Notes under the pieces: model-generated
The model's database searches: none
What the model was told of the DNA's origin: nothing
What the model saw: only the letters and a program-made list of their open reading frames with translations
Made by a program: the position numbers and the translations under genes
Source: Galaxea fascicularis
Lineage: Eukaryota; Cnidaria; Anthozoa; Scleractinia; Euphylliidae
Length of the DNA stretch: 64,000 bases
Assembly (NCBI GenBank): GCA_948470475.1
Contig: OX419347.1
Span: 16,218,175-16,282,174, forward strand
Direction of reading: 5' to 3'
Part shown: positions 12,401 to 27,400 of the stretch, one piece after another
Position numbering within the stretch: the first letter of the stretch is position 1
Layout of the letters: each line of letters begins with the position of its first letter

Positions 12401-15400
12401 CTTTAGTAAGTCGTTTGAATACTGTAGTGGAATAGCGTTTCCAATTAGTCAATCAGTCGGTCAGTCTGTCAGTGAATTAGTCAATCAAGGAAGTAGTTTC
12501 TTCAAACGTATAATAGTATATTTGTGAACTTAGGAGTTGATATGTAGAATTTAAGAGGCCATTTAATGAAACCGTCAACCCAAACGGCAAATCAACGACT
12601 CGATATATTGGATCGACCGATCGATCAATCGATCGCTCAATCAATCAAGCTAGGAAGCATGCAAGCATGCAACAAATCTTCAGTTTCTGAAACAGCTTCT
12701 TTCCCGCATTTAAAAAAACTGTTACGGGAAAATGAGCCAGAGTATTTCAGGTACATACCAACAATACATCCATAGAACTCCACCCTCATGGACATCCAGC
12801 CACGGTAGGCTCTGGGGTGTAGACGAACATAGCGGGCTATGATTGGTCTGTTGAAGGTGTGTGTCACCACGATATAGCGGTCATAATTGCCTCGGAATAA
12901 CTGCAAGAGGTTCGAAGGGAAAGATTACTATAGAGTCTTCTCACCTCGAATAGAAACTCATTCCCTTGAATGGTGTGGTTAGACACTTGTGACCCATTAG
13001 TACTGGGCGCAATGATTTAAATATTTGTCACAGAAGAGGCTAGTACCCGAGCACAGGGTTTGTAAGAACAGAAAGAACAATAAAAAATAAGTCGCTGTTG
13101 GTGGAAAACTCGTAGGCCACGGAAACTTGTAAGAAAGCTATCGAAAGTGCAGCTAAGTGCCTCGTTAACAGTTCTTTTTTTGACGCACAAGCAAGGTAAC
13201 GCAAGAAACCACACACAGGCTTCAAAAGTGACGTGTTACTAAAGTGGTAGCTTATCGAACGTGGGCGCAAAACTCTTTTAGAAAAGTCGAAGAGAGCTTC
13301 AAAACTACAGGTCAAAGCCTCGTTAACGATGCCGTCAGTTAAGCACGAGAAAATACCTTGATAACTCCTCTTTCTTTGTAGTAACTATAGGTTGAGCCAT
13401 CTCTGCTGAAAGTGATTCTGTAACTCGTGACCCACTGCTCTGCGTCATATCTGCCTTGAGTGGCGACTCCTGTAACACGAGTTATCGCCTCGAAGTCAAC
13501 CTGTTAGTAGGAGAGATTAGATTAAGGTCAAAGCTTTACCATCTAACGACGACGACGACAACGGCAGCCTCAACGAAAACGTCATTTAAAAATGCACCTT
13601 CTCGGTTTTGTACTGAAGTCTTTCGCAAACATTCCAATCTGTTCAACTTGGTAAATGCTGGCGAACTCTCCAGGAACTAAGTTACTATGAACGGTGTCAA
13701 AGTAAAAGGGAGAAGAAAGATGTGCGGTCATACGCTCACGTTCTCGAGAGTTTGGTCATTTCACGTTGTTGTTTACAAAACTGCACAACGCACGTGCAGA
13801 GCGATTAGTTTTGCTCATCAAACCTATTGTTTTGTGGCATTCTCGTTGCCGTTACCGTCCTCCGGCGTTGCGTGAGCTCCCTTGTATCGAGTGTGTGGTC
13901 ACCATATTTGCACCTGTTATAATGTGCTGAATAATGAACACATGGGTAAAATATGGCACGATACAAGACTTTTACTTAAACACTAACCTGTAACCATTGT
14001 CTGAGATCGTTCCTGCGCGCGCACCACGATCCACCTAGTCTAGAGACCCTCCTCTGGTGTAAGCGAGCATTCCACGGCCCACAGTAAAAACTGTGGTCAG
14101 ATGAAGCTGTGATTAGAGGGTTGGCGATACGGCGGTCTGCTACACCAAGCGGCATATTACAACGATCTAGAAAGAAACAACCACTGACGAAGTTAGGAAG
14201 CCGATATAACTTTAGTTTCTGTAATATTTAACATAGTTGAACAAGAACAGTTAATGTAGATTTGGATATTTAAAGTAGTGTTTAATGGGGTTTTGGCAAT
14301 GATATTGTGAACTTCCGGTGTCTACCAGAAAAGCGGTCGTATCCATATTCTTGTATCGGGCAGAATGGCCGGACATTTACGCATAATAATGAGCTACCGT
14401 GGCGGGCCACTGAAGCATGAACGCTCCTTAAAAGCGCTGCAATTAAAGTGAATTCTTGACTTCTTGCGACAAAAGCGAGGTACCTTGACGAAATTTAAAA
14501 TAAGGCGAACATCGATGAGACATCATAATTTAGCGCTTTTAGCTGAAACCTCACATCGTATCACTCGATCAGACAAAAAATAGCATTGTTGAGAACAAGG
14601 AGGATTCACTTTGACAATAAAGAAAACGCCCACTCTAAATTATTTAATAGATTTTTACAAAACAATATCTCACTTTCTGGGCATCCGTATAGCTCCAGCC
14701 TCATGGCGATGTAACTGTACCAGCCTTTAGGTATAACTCGGAAATAAACAGCTTTGATTGGTGGAGAAAACGCATGGGTCTTGACTGTGTATCGATCGTT
14801 GTTAGCTTGAAAGTACTGTTGGATAAAAGTGTGAATTATTGAGTGTTTTACTAGGGAGGTAAAAATATACAGCCTTACACATGTTACAGGCAGATATCTA
14901 ACGATTTACCAGTAAATCTTTAGATATACATTCACTAAATCATTCTTTATGTGGTTTGACGCTGACTAGTTTTTGTAATGTATCTTTCAATACGTTTTGG
15001 CTAATACTTAAGTCTTCGTATGTAAGCTTTTACACGTAACTTGAAAAAGTGGGACACCACACTAAGCGCGCCCGCTAAATTGACGATAATCATAAATTCC
15101 GAACAAGTTACGAATTATCTATAATCATCAATTAAAAGCGGAGATCATGTTGAAATAGAGTCACTCGTAGAAATTAGGTTCATCTACAACAACTTAAACA
15201 GCGCGAAAGTCCATTTGATGTTTCTTTTCATGGACATGCATGACAGGAAATATTAGAGTCGTGATCGAACGTAGTAACCGCCGTAAATCAGAACCTGATT
15301 CGACCGTGGCATTACCTTGAAATTTCCATACTCCATGTAATATTCAAAATGCATCTTGTCCAGACTGAATGCAACCAGATATCGCGTTACCCACTGGTTG

Positions 15401-18400
15401 GCGTCTGCTCTTCCTTGCGTGGCTATTCCCGTGATTTTCATTGGTCTGCCCAGCGAAATTTGCAGCCATTGGTTGGCGTTGCGAATCCGTGCGACCCAGG
15501 CTCCCATGTAACGGCCGGTGCGTGTGCGGTGAAGTCGGGCGAGGTAAGCACCATGAAACACATTGTATGAAGACGAGGCCGTCATGGCAGTGTTCTTAAT
15601 TCTGCCGCCTTGTATGCCAACCGGAGCTGCGCAAGGTCGAGCTGGAATGGGAGATTTTAGAATAAGATCACGATAAAACGTACATTATCACACAAGTAGC
15701 TTTACATTGTCAAAATTTGTTTTCAACAGTTCAATTCAAGTATGGCGCACAATCCCTAAATTTGACCAACTGTACACGTTTTATAGAGTCAATCACTTAC
15801 ACTTTCCTACTTTTGTATTTACTCTATACTAGTTGCAAATCCCTCTTTTCTCTCACGGTATAGCAAGTGTCATAACGTAACGCGCGATCTATCCCAAAAG
15901 CAGATGGTGTGAACGAGAAGGCATTAGAGACCTTTAGCACCGGGTTTTTTTATTGGAAACCGCAAACCGCAAACTGCGGTTTGCAGTTTAGCGTTTGCAG
16001 TCTCGGGGTTGCGGGGTTTCGAATTTTAGCAATGCGTTCGACTTACCCGTGAAACATAACGAATTGAAGGTAAATTTGGTCGACAAAAAATGGCGGCTTC
16101 TGCAGCAAGGTTGGTAATAACGTGCTATATTTTCCTCTCTTACTTTTTTTGTGACGATCATCGCACGATTTCTCAGGCGAATATACGACGAGGCCATGGC
16201 GGTTCTCCTGTATGATGATAGTTCAAGTAGTTCTGACTCATCTGATGAAGAGATGCTCGATGAAATTTTTGTTGATGCCATGTTCCCAGATCATAAACAC
16301 AATTATCCGAGAGTAAACATCGAAAACCTAATCACTGCGAGGCGGTAGTGCGGTAGTGGGAGGCGATGTTTAGGTAAGTAATGAAGCTACCAAAAACGTA
16401 TCAAGAAATGGTCTATGATATTTGTTACCCTGAATGAACATTTGTACTTAAGCTTAAGTCTTATGCATGTTTTCAAAGGTTCCAAAAGCATGACATGTAC
16501 TGTTCGATGTGGATGGCCATCTAAAAGGAGCCATACTCTGCCAAAGGCCAGAAGAGAAGCAAGGTTAAATATTCATACAATATATATTTGTCATGTATTC
16601 CATTACACTTTCAAACCACATATTTAGTGCTGCCATCTTGTTTTTCGGCAAGCCAAAATACTTCACTTTATCACCTCGCATACATGAATTATTCAAAACT
16701 TTGAGTTCAAAAATGTATTTAGCATAAAAACCTTTCTGCATCCTTAAAACGTGAGACTGTACAATTTTTAATGGCAAAAAACCTTGCCGTAAATCACTTC
16801 CCGCTAGAACCCTCCCCTACGGTTCAAACGTGAACAGCAAAACCGTGGTCACGTGATATCTTGAGGTTTCCCGTTAACCATGAAAAACCTCACGCTAAAA
16901 GTGTCTATTGTTGCTACCCTTCTCACCCCGTGCTTAATTTTTTGAGATACAACAGAATAATCGAGCAATATGAACGGACCCATAAGCTAATTTAGGCTTT
17001 ATGCACCTATCAATGTTAAGCCCCAGCGTGGGGGCTACCCAAAGGAAATTGACTGAAGGGGGACCACATTGTTTTGAGTCAAATTTTGAATTTGGCTTAA
17101 ACTTTGCCTACTTCAAAAAGGAACCTAGAAATCATCTGGAAATGCTTCCAAGAACTCTGGAAACATGATTTCTATTCTTATTTGAGCTGTGTGCAAGATT
17201 TTAGCAAAGTTCAAATTTTGACCAAAACCCAAAGGGGGGACCACATGCTTTTCAGTCAAATTTTGAATTTGGCTTAAACTTTGCCTACTTCAAAAAGGAA
17301 CCTAGAAATCATCTGGAAATGCTTCCAACAACTCCGGAAACATGATTTCTATTCTTATTTGAGCTGTGTGCAAGATTTTAGCAAAGTTGAAATTTTGACC
17401 AAAACCCAAAGGGGGGACCACATGCTTTTCAGTCAAATTTTGAATTTGGCTTAAACTTTGCCCACTTCAAAAAGGAACCTAGAAATCATCTGGAAATGCT
17501 TCCAAGAACTCCGGAAACATGATTTCTATTCTTATTTGAGCTGTGTGCAAGATTTTAGCAAAGTTGAAATTTTGACCAAAACCCAAAGGGGGGACCACAT
17601 GCTTTTCAGTCAAATTTTGAATTTGGCTTAAACTTTGCCTACTTCAAAAAGGAACCTAGAAATCATCTGGAAATGCTTCCAACAACTCAGAAAACATGAT
17701 TTCTATTCTTATTTGAGCTGTGTGCAAGATTTTAGCAAAGTTCAAATTTTGACCAAAACCCAAAGGGGGGACCACATGCTTTTTAGTCAAATTTTGAATT
17801 TGGCTTAAACTTTGCCTACTTCAAAAAGGAACCTAGAAATCATCTGGAAATGCTTCCAACAACTCAGAAAACATGATTTCTACTCTTATTTGAGCTGTGT
17901 GCAAGATTTTAGCAAAGTTGAAATTTTGACCCAAACCCAAAGGGGGGACCACATGCTTTTCAGTCAAATTTTGAATTTGGCTTAAACTTTGCCTACTTCA
18001 AAAAGGAACCTAGAAATCATCTGGAAATGCTTCCAACAACTCCGGAAACATGATTTCTATTCTTATTTGAGCTGTGTGCAAGATTTTAGCAAAGTTGAAA
18101 TTTTGACCGAAACCCAAAGGGGGGACCACATGCTTTTCAGTCAAATTTTGAATTTGGCTTAAACTTTGCCTACTTCAAAAAGGAACCTAGAAATCATCTG
18201 GAAATGCTTCCAACAACTCAGAAGACATGATTTCTATTCTTATTTGAGCTGTGTGCAAGATTTTAGCAAAGTTGAAATTTTGACCAAAACCCAAAGGGGG
18301 GACCACATGCTTTTCAGTCAAATTTTGAATTTGGCTTAAACTTTGCCTACTTCAAAAAGGAACCTAGAAATCATCTGGAAATGCTTCCAACAACTCAGAA

Positions 18401-21400
18401 GACATGATTTCTATTCTTATTTGAGCTGTGTGCAAGATTTTAGCAAAGTTGAAATTTTGACCAAAACCCAAAGGGGGGACCACATGCTTTTTAGTCAAAT
18501 TTTGAATTTGGCTTAAACTTTGCCTACTTCAAAAAGGAACCTAGAAATCATCTGGAAATGCTTCCAACAACTCAGAACACATGATTTCTATTCTTATTTG
18601 AGCTGTGTGCAAGATTTTAGCAAAGTTGAAATTTTGACCAAAACCCAAAGGGGGGACCACATGCTTTTTAGTCAAATTTTGAATTTGGCTTAAACTTTGC
18701 CTACTTCAAAAAGGAACCTAGAAATCATCTGGAAATGCTTCCAACAACTCCGGAAACATGATTTCTATTCTTATTTGAGCTGTGTGCAAGATTTTAGCAA
18801 AGTTGAAATTTTGACCAAAACCCAAAGGGGGGACCACATGCTTTTTAGTCAAATTTTGAATTTGGCTTAAACTTTGCCTACTTCAAAAAGGAACCTAGAA
18901 ATCATCTGGAAATGCTTCCAACAACTCAGAAAACATGATTTCTATTCTTATTTGAGCTGTGTGCAAGATTTTAGCAAAGTTGAAATTTTGACCAAAACCC
19001 AAAGGGGGCACCACATGCTTTTCAGTCAAATTTTGAATTTGGCTTAAACTTTGCCTACTTCAAAAAGGAACCTAGAAATCATCTGGAAATGCTTCCAACA
19101 ACTCAGAAAACATGATTTCTATTCTTATTTAAGCTGTGTGCAAGATTTTAGCAAAGTTGAAATTTTGACCAAAACCCAAAGGGGGGACCACATGCTTTTC
19201 AGTCAAATTTTAAATTTGGCTTAAACTTTGCCTACTTCAAAAAGGAACCTAGAAATCATCTGGAAATGCTTCCAACAACTCAGAAAACATGATTTCTATT
19301 CTTATTTGAGCTGTGTGCAAGATTTTAGCAAAGTTGAAATTTTGACCAAAACCCAAAGGGGGGACCACATGCTTTTCAGTCAAATTTTGAATTTGGCTTA
19401 AACTTTGCCTACTTCAAAAAGGAACCTAGAAATCATCTGGAAATCCTTCCAACAACTCAGAAAACATGATTTCTATTCTTATTTGAGCTGTGTGCAAGAT
19501 TTTAGCAAAGTTGAAATTTTGACCAAAACCGAAAGGGGGCACCACATGCTTTTCAGTCAAATTTTGAATTTGGCTTAAACTTTGCCTACTTCAAAAAGGA
19601 ACCTAGAAATCATCTGGAAATGCTTCCAACAACTCAGAAAACATGATTTCTATTCTTATTTGAGCTGTGTGCAAGATTTTAGCAAAGTTGAAATTTTGAC
19701 CAAAACCCAAAGGGGGGACCACATGCTTTTCAGTCAAATTTTGAATTGGGCTTAAACTTTGCCTACTTCAAAAAGGAACCTAGAAATCATCTGGAAATGC
19801 TTCCAACAACTTAGAAAACATGATTTCTATTCTTATTTAAGCTGTGTGCAAGATTTTAGCAAAGTTGAAATTTTGACCAAAACCCAAAGGGGGCACCACA
19901 TGCTTTTCAGTCAAATTTTGAATTTGGCTTAAACTTTGCCTACTTCAAAAAGGAACCTAGAAATCATCTGGAAATGCTTCCAACAACTCAGAAAACATGA
20001 TTTCTATTCTTATTTGAGCTGTGTGCAAGATTTTAGCAAAGTTGAAATTTTGACCAAAACCCAAAGGGGGGACCACATGCTTTTTAGTCAAATTTTGAAT
20101 TTGGCTTAAACTTTGCCTACTTCAAAAAGGAACCTAGAAATCATCTGGAAATGCTTCCAACAACTCCGGAAACATGATTTCTATTCTTATTTGAGCTGTG
20201 TGCAAGATTTTAGCAAAGTTCAAATTTTGACCAAAACCCAAAGGGGGGACCACATGCTTTTCAGTCAAATTTTGAATTTGGCTTAAACTTTGCCTACTTC
20301 AAAAAGGAACCTAGAAATCATCTGGAAATGCTTCCAACAACTCCGGAAACATAATTTCTCTTCTTATTTGAGCTGTGTGCAAGATTTTAGCAAAGTTCAA
20401 ATTTTGACCAAAACCCAAAGGGGGGACCACATGCTTTTCAGTCAAATTTTGAATTTGGCTTAAAATTTGCCTACTTCAAAAAGGAACCTAGAAATCATCT
20501 GGAAATGCTTCCAACAACTCAGAAAACATGATTTCTATTCTTATTTGAGCTGTGTGCAAGATTTTAGCAAAGTTGAAATTTTGACCAAAACCCAAAGGGG
20601 GGACCACATGCTTTTCAGTCAAATTTTGAATTTGGCTTAAACTTTGCCTACTTCAAAAAGGAACCTAGAAATCATCTGGAAATGCTTCCAACAACTCAGA
20701 AAACATGATTTCTATTCTTATTTGAGCTGTGTGCAAGATTTTAGCAAAGTTGAAATTTTGACCAAAACCCAAAGGGGGGACCACATGCTTTTTAGTCAAA
20801 TTTTGAATTGGGCTTAAACTTTGCCTACTTCAAAAAGGAACCTAGAAATCATCTGGAAATGCTTCCAACAACTCAGAAAACATGATTTCTATTCTTATTT
20901 GAGCTGTGTGCAAGATTTTAGCAAAGTTCAAATTTTGACCAAAACCCAAAGGGGGGACCACATGCTTTTCAGTCAAATTTTGAATTTGGCTTAAACTTTG
21001 CCTACTTCAAAAAGGAACCTAGAAATCATCTGGAAATGCTTCCAACAACTCAGAAGACATGATTTCTATTCTTATTTGAGCTGTGTGCAAGATTTTAGCA
21101 AAGTTGAAATTTTGACCAAAACCCAAAGGGGGGACCACATGCTTTTCAGTCAAATTTTGAATTTGGCTTAAACTTTGCCTACTTCAAAAAGGAACCTAGA
21201 AATCATCTGGAAATGCTTCCAACAACTCAGAAAACATGATTTCTATTCTTATTTGAGCTGTGTGCAAGATTTTAGCAAAGTTGAAATTTTGACCAAAACC
21301 CAAAGGGGGGACCACATGCTTTTCAGTCAAATTTTGAATTTGGCTTAAACTTTGCCTACTTCAAAAAGGAACCTACAAATCATCTGGAAATGCTTCCAAC

Positions 21401-24400
21401 AACTCCGGAAACATGATTTCTATTCTTATTTGAGCTGTGTGCAAGATTTTAGCAAAGTTGAAATTTTGACCAAAACCCAAAGGGGGGACCACATGCTTTT
21501 CAGTCAAATTTTGAATTTGGCTTAAACTTTGCCTACTTCAAAAAGGAACCTAGAAATCATCTGGAAATGCTTCCAACAACTCAGAAAACATGATTTCTAT
21601 TCTTATTTGAGCTGTGTGCAAGATTTTAGCAAAGTTGAAATTTTGACCAAAACCCAAAGGGGGGACCACATGCTTTTTAGTCAAATTTTGAATTTGGCTT
21701 AAACTTTGCCTACTTCAAAAAGGAACCTAGAAATCATCTGGAAATGCTTCCAACAACTCAGAAAACATGATTTCTATTCTTATTTGAGCTGTGTGCAAGA
21801 TTTTAGCAAAGTTGAAATTTTGACCAAAACCCAAAGGGGGGACCACATGCTTTTCAGTCAAATTTTGAATTTGGCTTAAACTTTGCCTACTTCAAAAAGG
21901 AACCTAGAAATCATCTGGAAATGCTTCCAACAACTCAGAAAACATGATTTCTATTCTTATTTGAGCTGTGTGCAAGATTTTAGCAAAGTTGAAATTTTGA
22001 CCAAAACCCAAAGGGGGGACCACATGCTTTTCAGTCAAATTTTGAATTTGGCTTAAACTTTGCCTACTTCAAAAAGGAACCTAGAAATCATCTGGAAATG
22101 CTTCCAACAACTCAGAAAACATGATTTCTATTCTTATTTGAGCTGTGTGCAAGATTTTAGCAAAGTTGAAATTTTGACCAAAACCCAAAGGGGGGACCAC
22201 ATGCTTTTCAGTCAAATTTTGAATTTGGCTTAAACTTTGCCTACTTCAAAAAGGAACCTACAAATCATCTGGAAATGCTTCCAACAACTCCGGAAACATG
22301 ATTTCTCTTCTTATTTGAGCTGTGTGCAAGATTTTAGCAAAGTTGAAATTTTGACCAAAACCCAAAGGGGGGACCACATGCTTTTTAGTCAAATTTTGAA
22401 TTGGGCTTAAACTTTGCCTACTTCAAAAAGGAACCTAGAAATCATCTGGAAATGCTTCCAACAACTCCGGAAACATGATTTCTATTCTTATTTGAGCTGT
22501 GTGCAAGATTTTAGCAAAGTTGAAATTTTGACCAAAACCCAAAGGGGGGACCACATGCTTTTCAGTCAAATTTTGAATTTGGCTTAAACTTTGCGTACTT
22601 CAAAAAGGAACCTAGAAATCATCTGGAAATGCTTCCAACAACTCAGAAGACATGATTTCTATTCTTATTTGAGCTGTGTGCAAGATTTTAGCAAAGTTGA
22701 AATTTTGACCAAAACCCAAAGGGGGGACCACATGCTTTTCAGTCAAATTTTGAATTTGGCTTAAACTTTGCCTACTTCAAAAAGGAACCTAGAAATCATC
22801 TGGAAATGCTTCCAACAACTCAGAAAACATGATTTCTATTCTTATTTGAGCTGTGTGCAAGATTTTAGCAAAGTTCAAATTTTGACCAAAACCCAAAGGG
22901 GGGACCACATGCTTTTCAGTCAAATTTTGAATTTGGCTTAAACTTTGCCTACTTCAAAAAGGAACCTAGAAATCATCTGGAAATGCTTCCAACAACTCCG
23001 GAAACATGATTTCTCTTCTTATTTGAGCTGTGTGCAAGATTTTAGCAAAGTTGAAATTTTGACCAAAACCCAAAGGGGGGACCACATGCTTTTTAGTCAA
23101 ATTTTGAATTTGGCTTAAACTTTGCCTACTTTAAAAAGGAACCTAGAAATCATCTGGAAATGCTTCCAACAACTCCGGAAACATGATTTCTATTCTTATT
23201 TGAGCTGTGTGCAAGATTTTAGCAAAGTTGAAATTTTGACCAAAACCCAAAGGGGGGACCACATGCTTTTCAGTCAAATTTTGAATTTGGCTTAAACTTT
23301 GCCTACTTCAAAAAGGAACCTAGAAATCATCTGGAAATGCTTCCAACAAGTCAGAAGACATGATTTCTATTCTTATTTGAGCTGTGTGCAAGATTTTAGC
23401 AAAGTTGAAATTTTGACCAAAACCCAAAAGGGGGACCACATGCTTTTTAGTCAAATTTTGAATTTGGCTTAAACTTTGCCTACTTCAAAAAGGAACCTAG
23501 AAATCATCTGGAAATGCTTCCAACAACTCAGAACACATGATTTCTATTCTTATTTGAGCTGTGTGCAAGATTTTAGCAAAGTTGAAATTTTGACCAAAAC
23601 CCAAAGGGGGGACCACATGCTTTTCAGTCAAATTTTGAATTTGGCTTAAACTTTGCCTACTTCAAAAAGGAACCTAGAAATCATCTGGAAATGCTTCCAA
23701 CAACTCCGGAAACATGATTTCTATTCTTATTTGAGCTGTGTGCAAGATTTTAGCAAAGTTGAAATTTTGACCAAAACCCAAAGGGGGGACCACATGCTTT
23801 TCAGTCAAATTTTGAATTTGGCTTAAACTTTGCCTACTTCAAAAAGGAACCTAGAAATCATCTGGAAATGCTTCCAAGAACTCCGGAAACATGATTTCAA
23901 TTCTTATTTGAGCTGTGTGGAAGATTTTAGCAAAGTTGAAATTTTGACCAAAACCCAAAGGGGGGACCACATGCTTTTCAGTCAAATTTTGAATTTGGCT
24001 TAAACTTTGCCTACTTCAAAAAGGAACCTAGAAATCATCTGGAAATGCTTCCAACAACTCAGAAGACATGATTTCTATTCTTATTTGAGCTGTGTGCAAG
24101 ATTTTAGCAAAGTTGAAATTTTGACCAAAACCCAAAGGGGGGACCACATGCTTTTCAGTCAAATTTTGAATTTGGCTTAAACTTTGCCTACTTCAAAAAG
24201 GAACCTAGAAATCATCTGGAAATGCTTCCAACAACTCAGAAAACATGATTTCTATTCTTATTTGAGCTGTGTGCAAGATTTTAGCAAAGTTGAAATTTTG
24301 ACCAAAACCCAAAGGGGGGACCACATGCTTTTCAGTCAAATTTTGAATTTGGCTTAAACTTTGCCTACTTCAAAAAGGAACCTAGAAATCATCTGGAAAT

Positions 24401-27400
24401 GCTTCCAACAACTCAGAAAACATGATTTCTACTCTTATTTGAGCTGTGTGCAAGATTTTAGCAAAGTTGAAATTTTGACCAAAACCCAAAGGGGGGACCA
24501 CATGCTTTTCAGTCAAATTTTGAATTTGGCTTAAACTTTGCCTACTTCAAAAAGGAACCTAGAAATCATCTGGAAATGCTTTCAACAACTCCGGAAACAT
24601 GATTTCTATTCTTATTTGAGCTGTGTGCAAGATTTTAGCAAAGTCGAAATTTTGACCAAAACCCAAAGTGGGGACCACATGCTTTTTAGTCAAATTTTGA
24701 ATTTGGCTTAAACTTTGCCTACTTCAAAAAGGAACCTAGAAATCATCTGGAAATGCTTCCAACAACTCAGAAAACATGATTTCTATTCTTATTTGAGCTG
24801 TGTGCAAGATTTTAGCAAAGTTCAAATTTTGACCAAAACCCAAAGGGGGGACCACATGCTTTTCAGTCAAATTTTGAATTTGGCTTAAACTTTGCCTACT
24901 TCAAAAAGAAACCTAGAAATCATCTGGAAATGCTTCCAACAACTCAGAAAACATGATTTCTATTCTTATTTGAGCTGTGTGCGAGATTTTAGCAAAGTTG
25001 AAATTTTGACCAAAACCCAAAGGGGGGACCACATGCTTTTCAGTCAAATTTTGAATTTGGCTTAAACTTTGCCTACTTCAAAAAGGAACCTAGAAATCAT
25101 CTGGAAATGCTTCCAACAACTCAGAAAACATGATTTCTATTCTTATTTGAGCTGTGTGCAAGATTTTAGCAAAGTTGAAATTTTGACCAAAACCCAAAGG
25201 GGGGACCACATGCTTTTCAGTCAAATTTTGAATTTGGCTTAAACTTTGCCTACTTCAAAAAGGAACCTAGAAATCATCTGGAAATGCTTCCAAGAACTCC
25301 GGAAACATGATTTCAATTCTTATTTGAGCTGTGTGCAAGATTTTAGCAAAGTTGAAATTTTGACCAAAACCCAAAGGGGGGACCACATGCTTTTCATTCA
25401 AATTTTGAATTTGGCTTAAACTTTGCCTACTTCAAAAAGGAACCTAGAAATCATCTGGAAATGCTTCCAACAACTCAGAAAACATGATTTCTATTCTTAT
25501 TTGAGCTGTGTGCAAGATTTTAGCAAAGTTGAAATTTTGACCAAAACCCAAAGGGGGGACCACATGCTTTTCAGTCAAATTTTGAATTTGGCTTAAACTT
25601 TGCCTACTTCAAAAAGGAACCTAGAAATCATCTGGAAATGCTTCCAACAACTCAGAAAACATGATTTCTATTCTTATTTGAGCTGTGTGCAAGATTTTAG
25701 CAAAGTTGAAATTTTGACCAAAACCCAAAGGGGGGACCACATGCTTTTCAGTCAAATTTTGAATTTGGCTTAAACTTTGCCTACTTCAAAAAGGAACCTA
25801 GAAATCATCTGGAAATGCTTCCAACAACTCAGAACACATGATTTCTATTCTTATTTGAGCTGTGTGCAAGATTTTAGCAAAGGTGAAATTTTGACCAAAA
25901 CCCAAAGGGGGGACCACATGCTTTTCAGTCAAATTTTGAATTTGGCTTAAACTTTGCCTACTTCAAAAAGGAACCTAGAAATCATCTGGAAATGCTTCCA
26001 ACAACTCAGAAAACATGATTTCTATTCTTATTTGAGCTGTGTGCAAGATTTTAGCAAAGTTGAAATTTTGACCAAAACCCAAAGGGGGGACCACATGCTT
26101 TTCAGTCAAATTTTGAATTTGGCTTAAACTTTGCCTACTTCAAAAAGGAACCTAGAAATCATCTGGAAATGCTTCCAACAACTCAGAAAACATGATTTCT
26201 ATTCTTATTTGAGCTGTGTGCAAGATTTTAGCAAAGTTGAAATTTTGACCAAAACCCAAAGGGGGGACCACATGCTTTTCAGTCAAATTTTGAATTTGCC
26301 TTAAACTTTGCCTACTTCAAAAAGGAACCTAGAAATCATCTGGAAATGCTTCCAACAACTCAGAAAACATGATTTCTACTCTTATTTGAGCTGTGTGCAA
26401 GATTTTAGCAAAGTTGAAATTTTGACCAAAACCCAAAGGGGGGACCACATGCTTTTCAGTCAAATTTTGAATTTGGCTTAAACTTTGCCTACTTCAAAAA
26501 GGAACCTAGAAATCATCTGGAAATGCTTCCAACAACTCCGGAAACATGATTTCTGTTCTTATTTGAGCTGTGTGCAAGATTTTAGCAAAGTTGAAATTTT
26601 GACCAAAACCCAAAGTGGGGACCACATGCTTTTTAGTCAAATTTTGAATTTGGCTTAAACTTTGCCTACTTCAAAAAGGAACCTAGAAATCATCTGGAAA
26701 TGCTTCCAACAACTCAGAAAACATGATTTCTATTCTTATTTGAGCTGTGTGCAAGATTTTAGCAAAGTTCAAATTTTGACCAAAACCCAAAGGGGGGACC
26801 ACATGCTTTTCAGTCAAATTTTGAATTTGGCTTAAACTTTGCCTACTTCAAAAAGGAACCTAGAAATCATCTGGAAATGCTTCCAACAACTCAGAAAACA
26901 TGATTTCTATTCTTATTTGAGCTGTGTGCAAGATTTTAGCAAAGTTGAAATTTTGACCAAAACCCAAAGGGGGGACCACATGCTTTTCAGTCAAATTTTG
27001 AATTTGGCTTAAACTTTGCCTACTTCAAAAAGGAACCTAGAAATCATCTGGAAATGCTTCCAACAACTCAGAAAACATGATTTCTATTCTTATTTGAGCT
27101 GTGTGCAAGATTTTAGCAAAGTTGAAATTTTGACCAAAACCCAAAGGGGGGACCACATGCTTTTCAGTCAAATTTTGAATTTGGCTTAAACTTTGCCTAC
27201 TTCAAAAAGGAACCTAGAAATCATCTGGAAATGCTTCCAACAACTCAGAAGACATGATTTCTCTTCTTATTTGAGCTGTGTGCAAGATTTTAGCAAAGTT
27301 CAAATTTTGACCAAAACCCAAAGGGGGGACCACATGCTTTTTAGTCAAATTTTGAATTTGGCTTAAACTTTGCCTACTTCAAAAAGGAACCTAGAAATCA

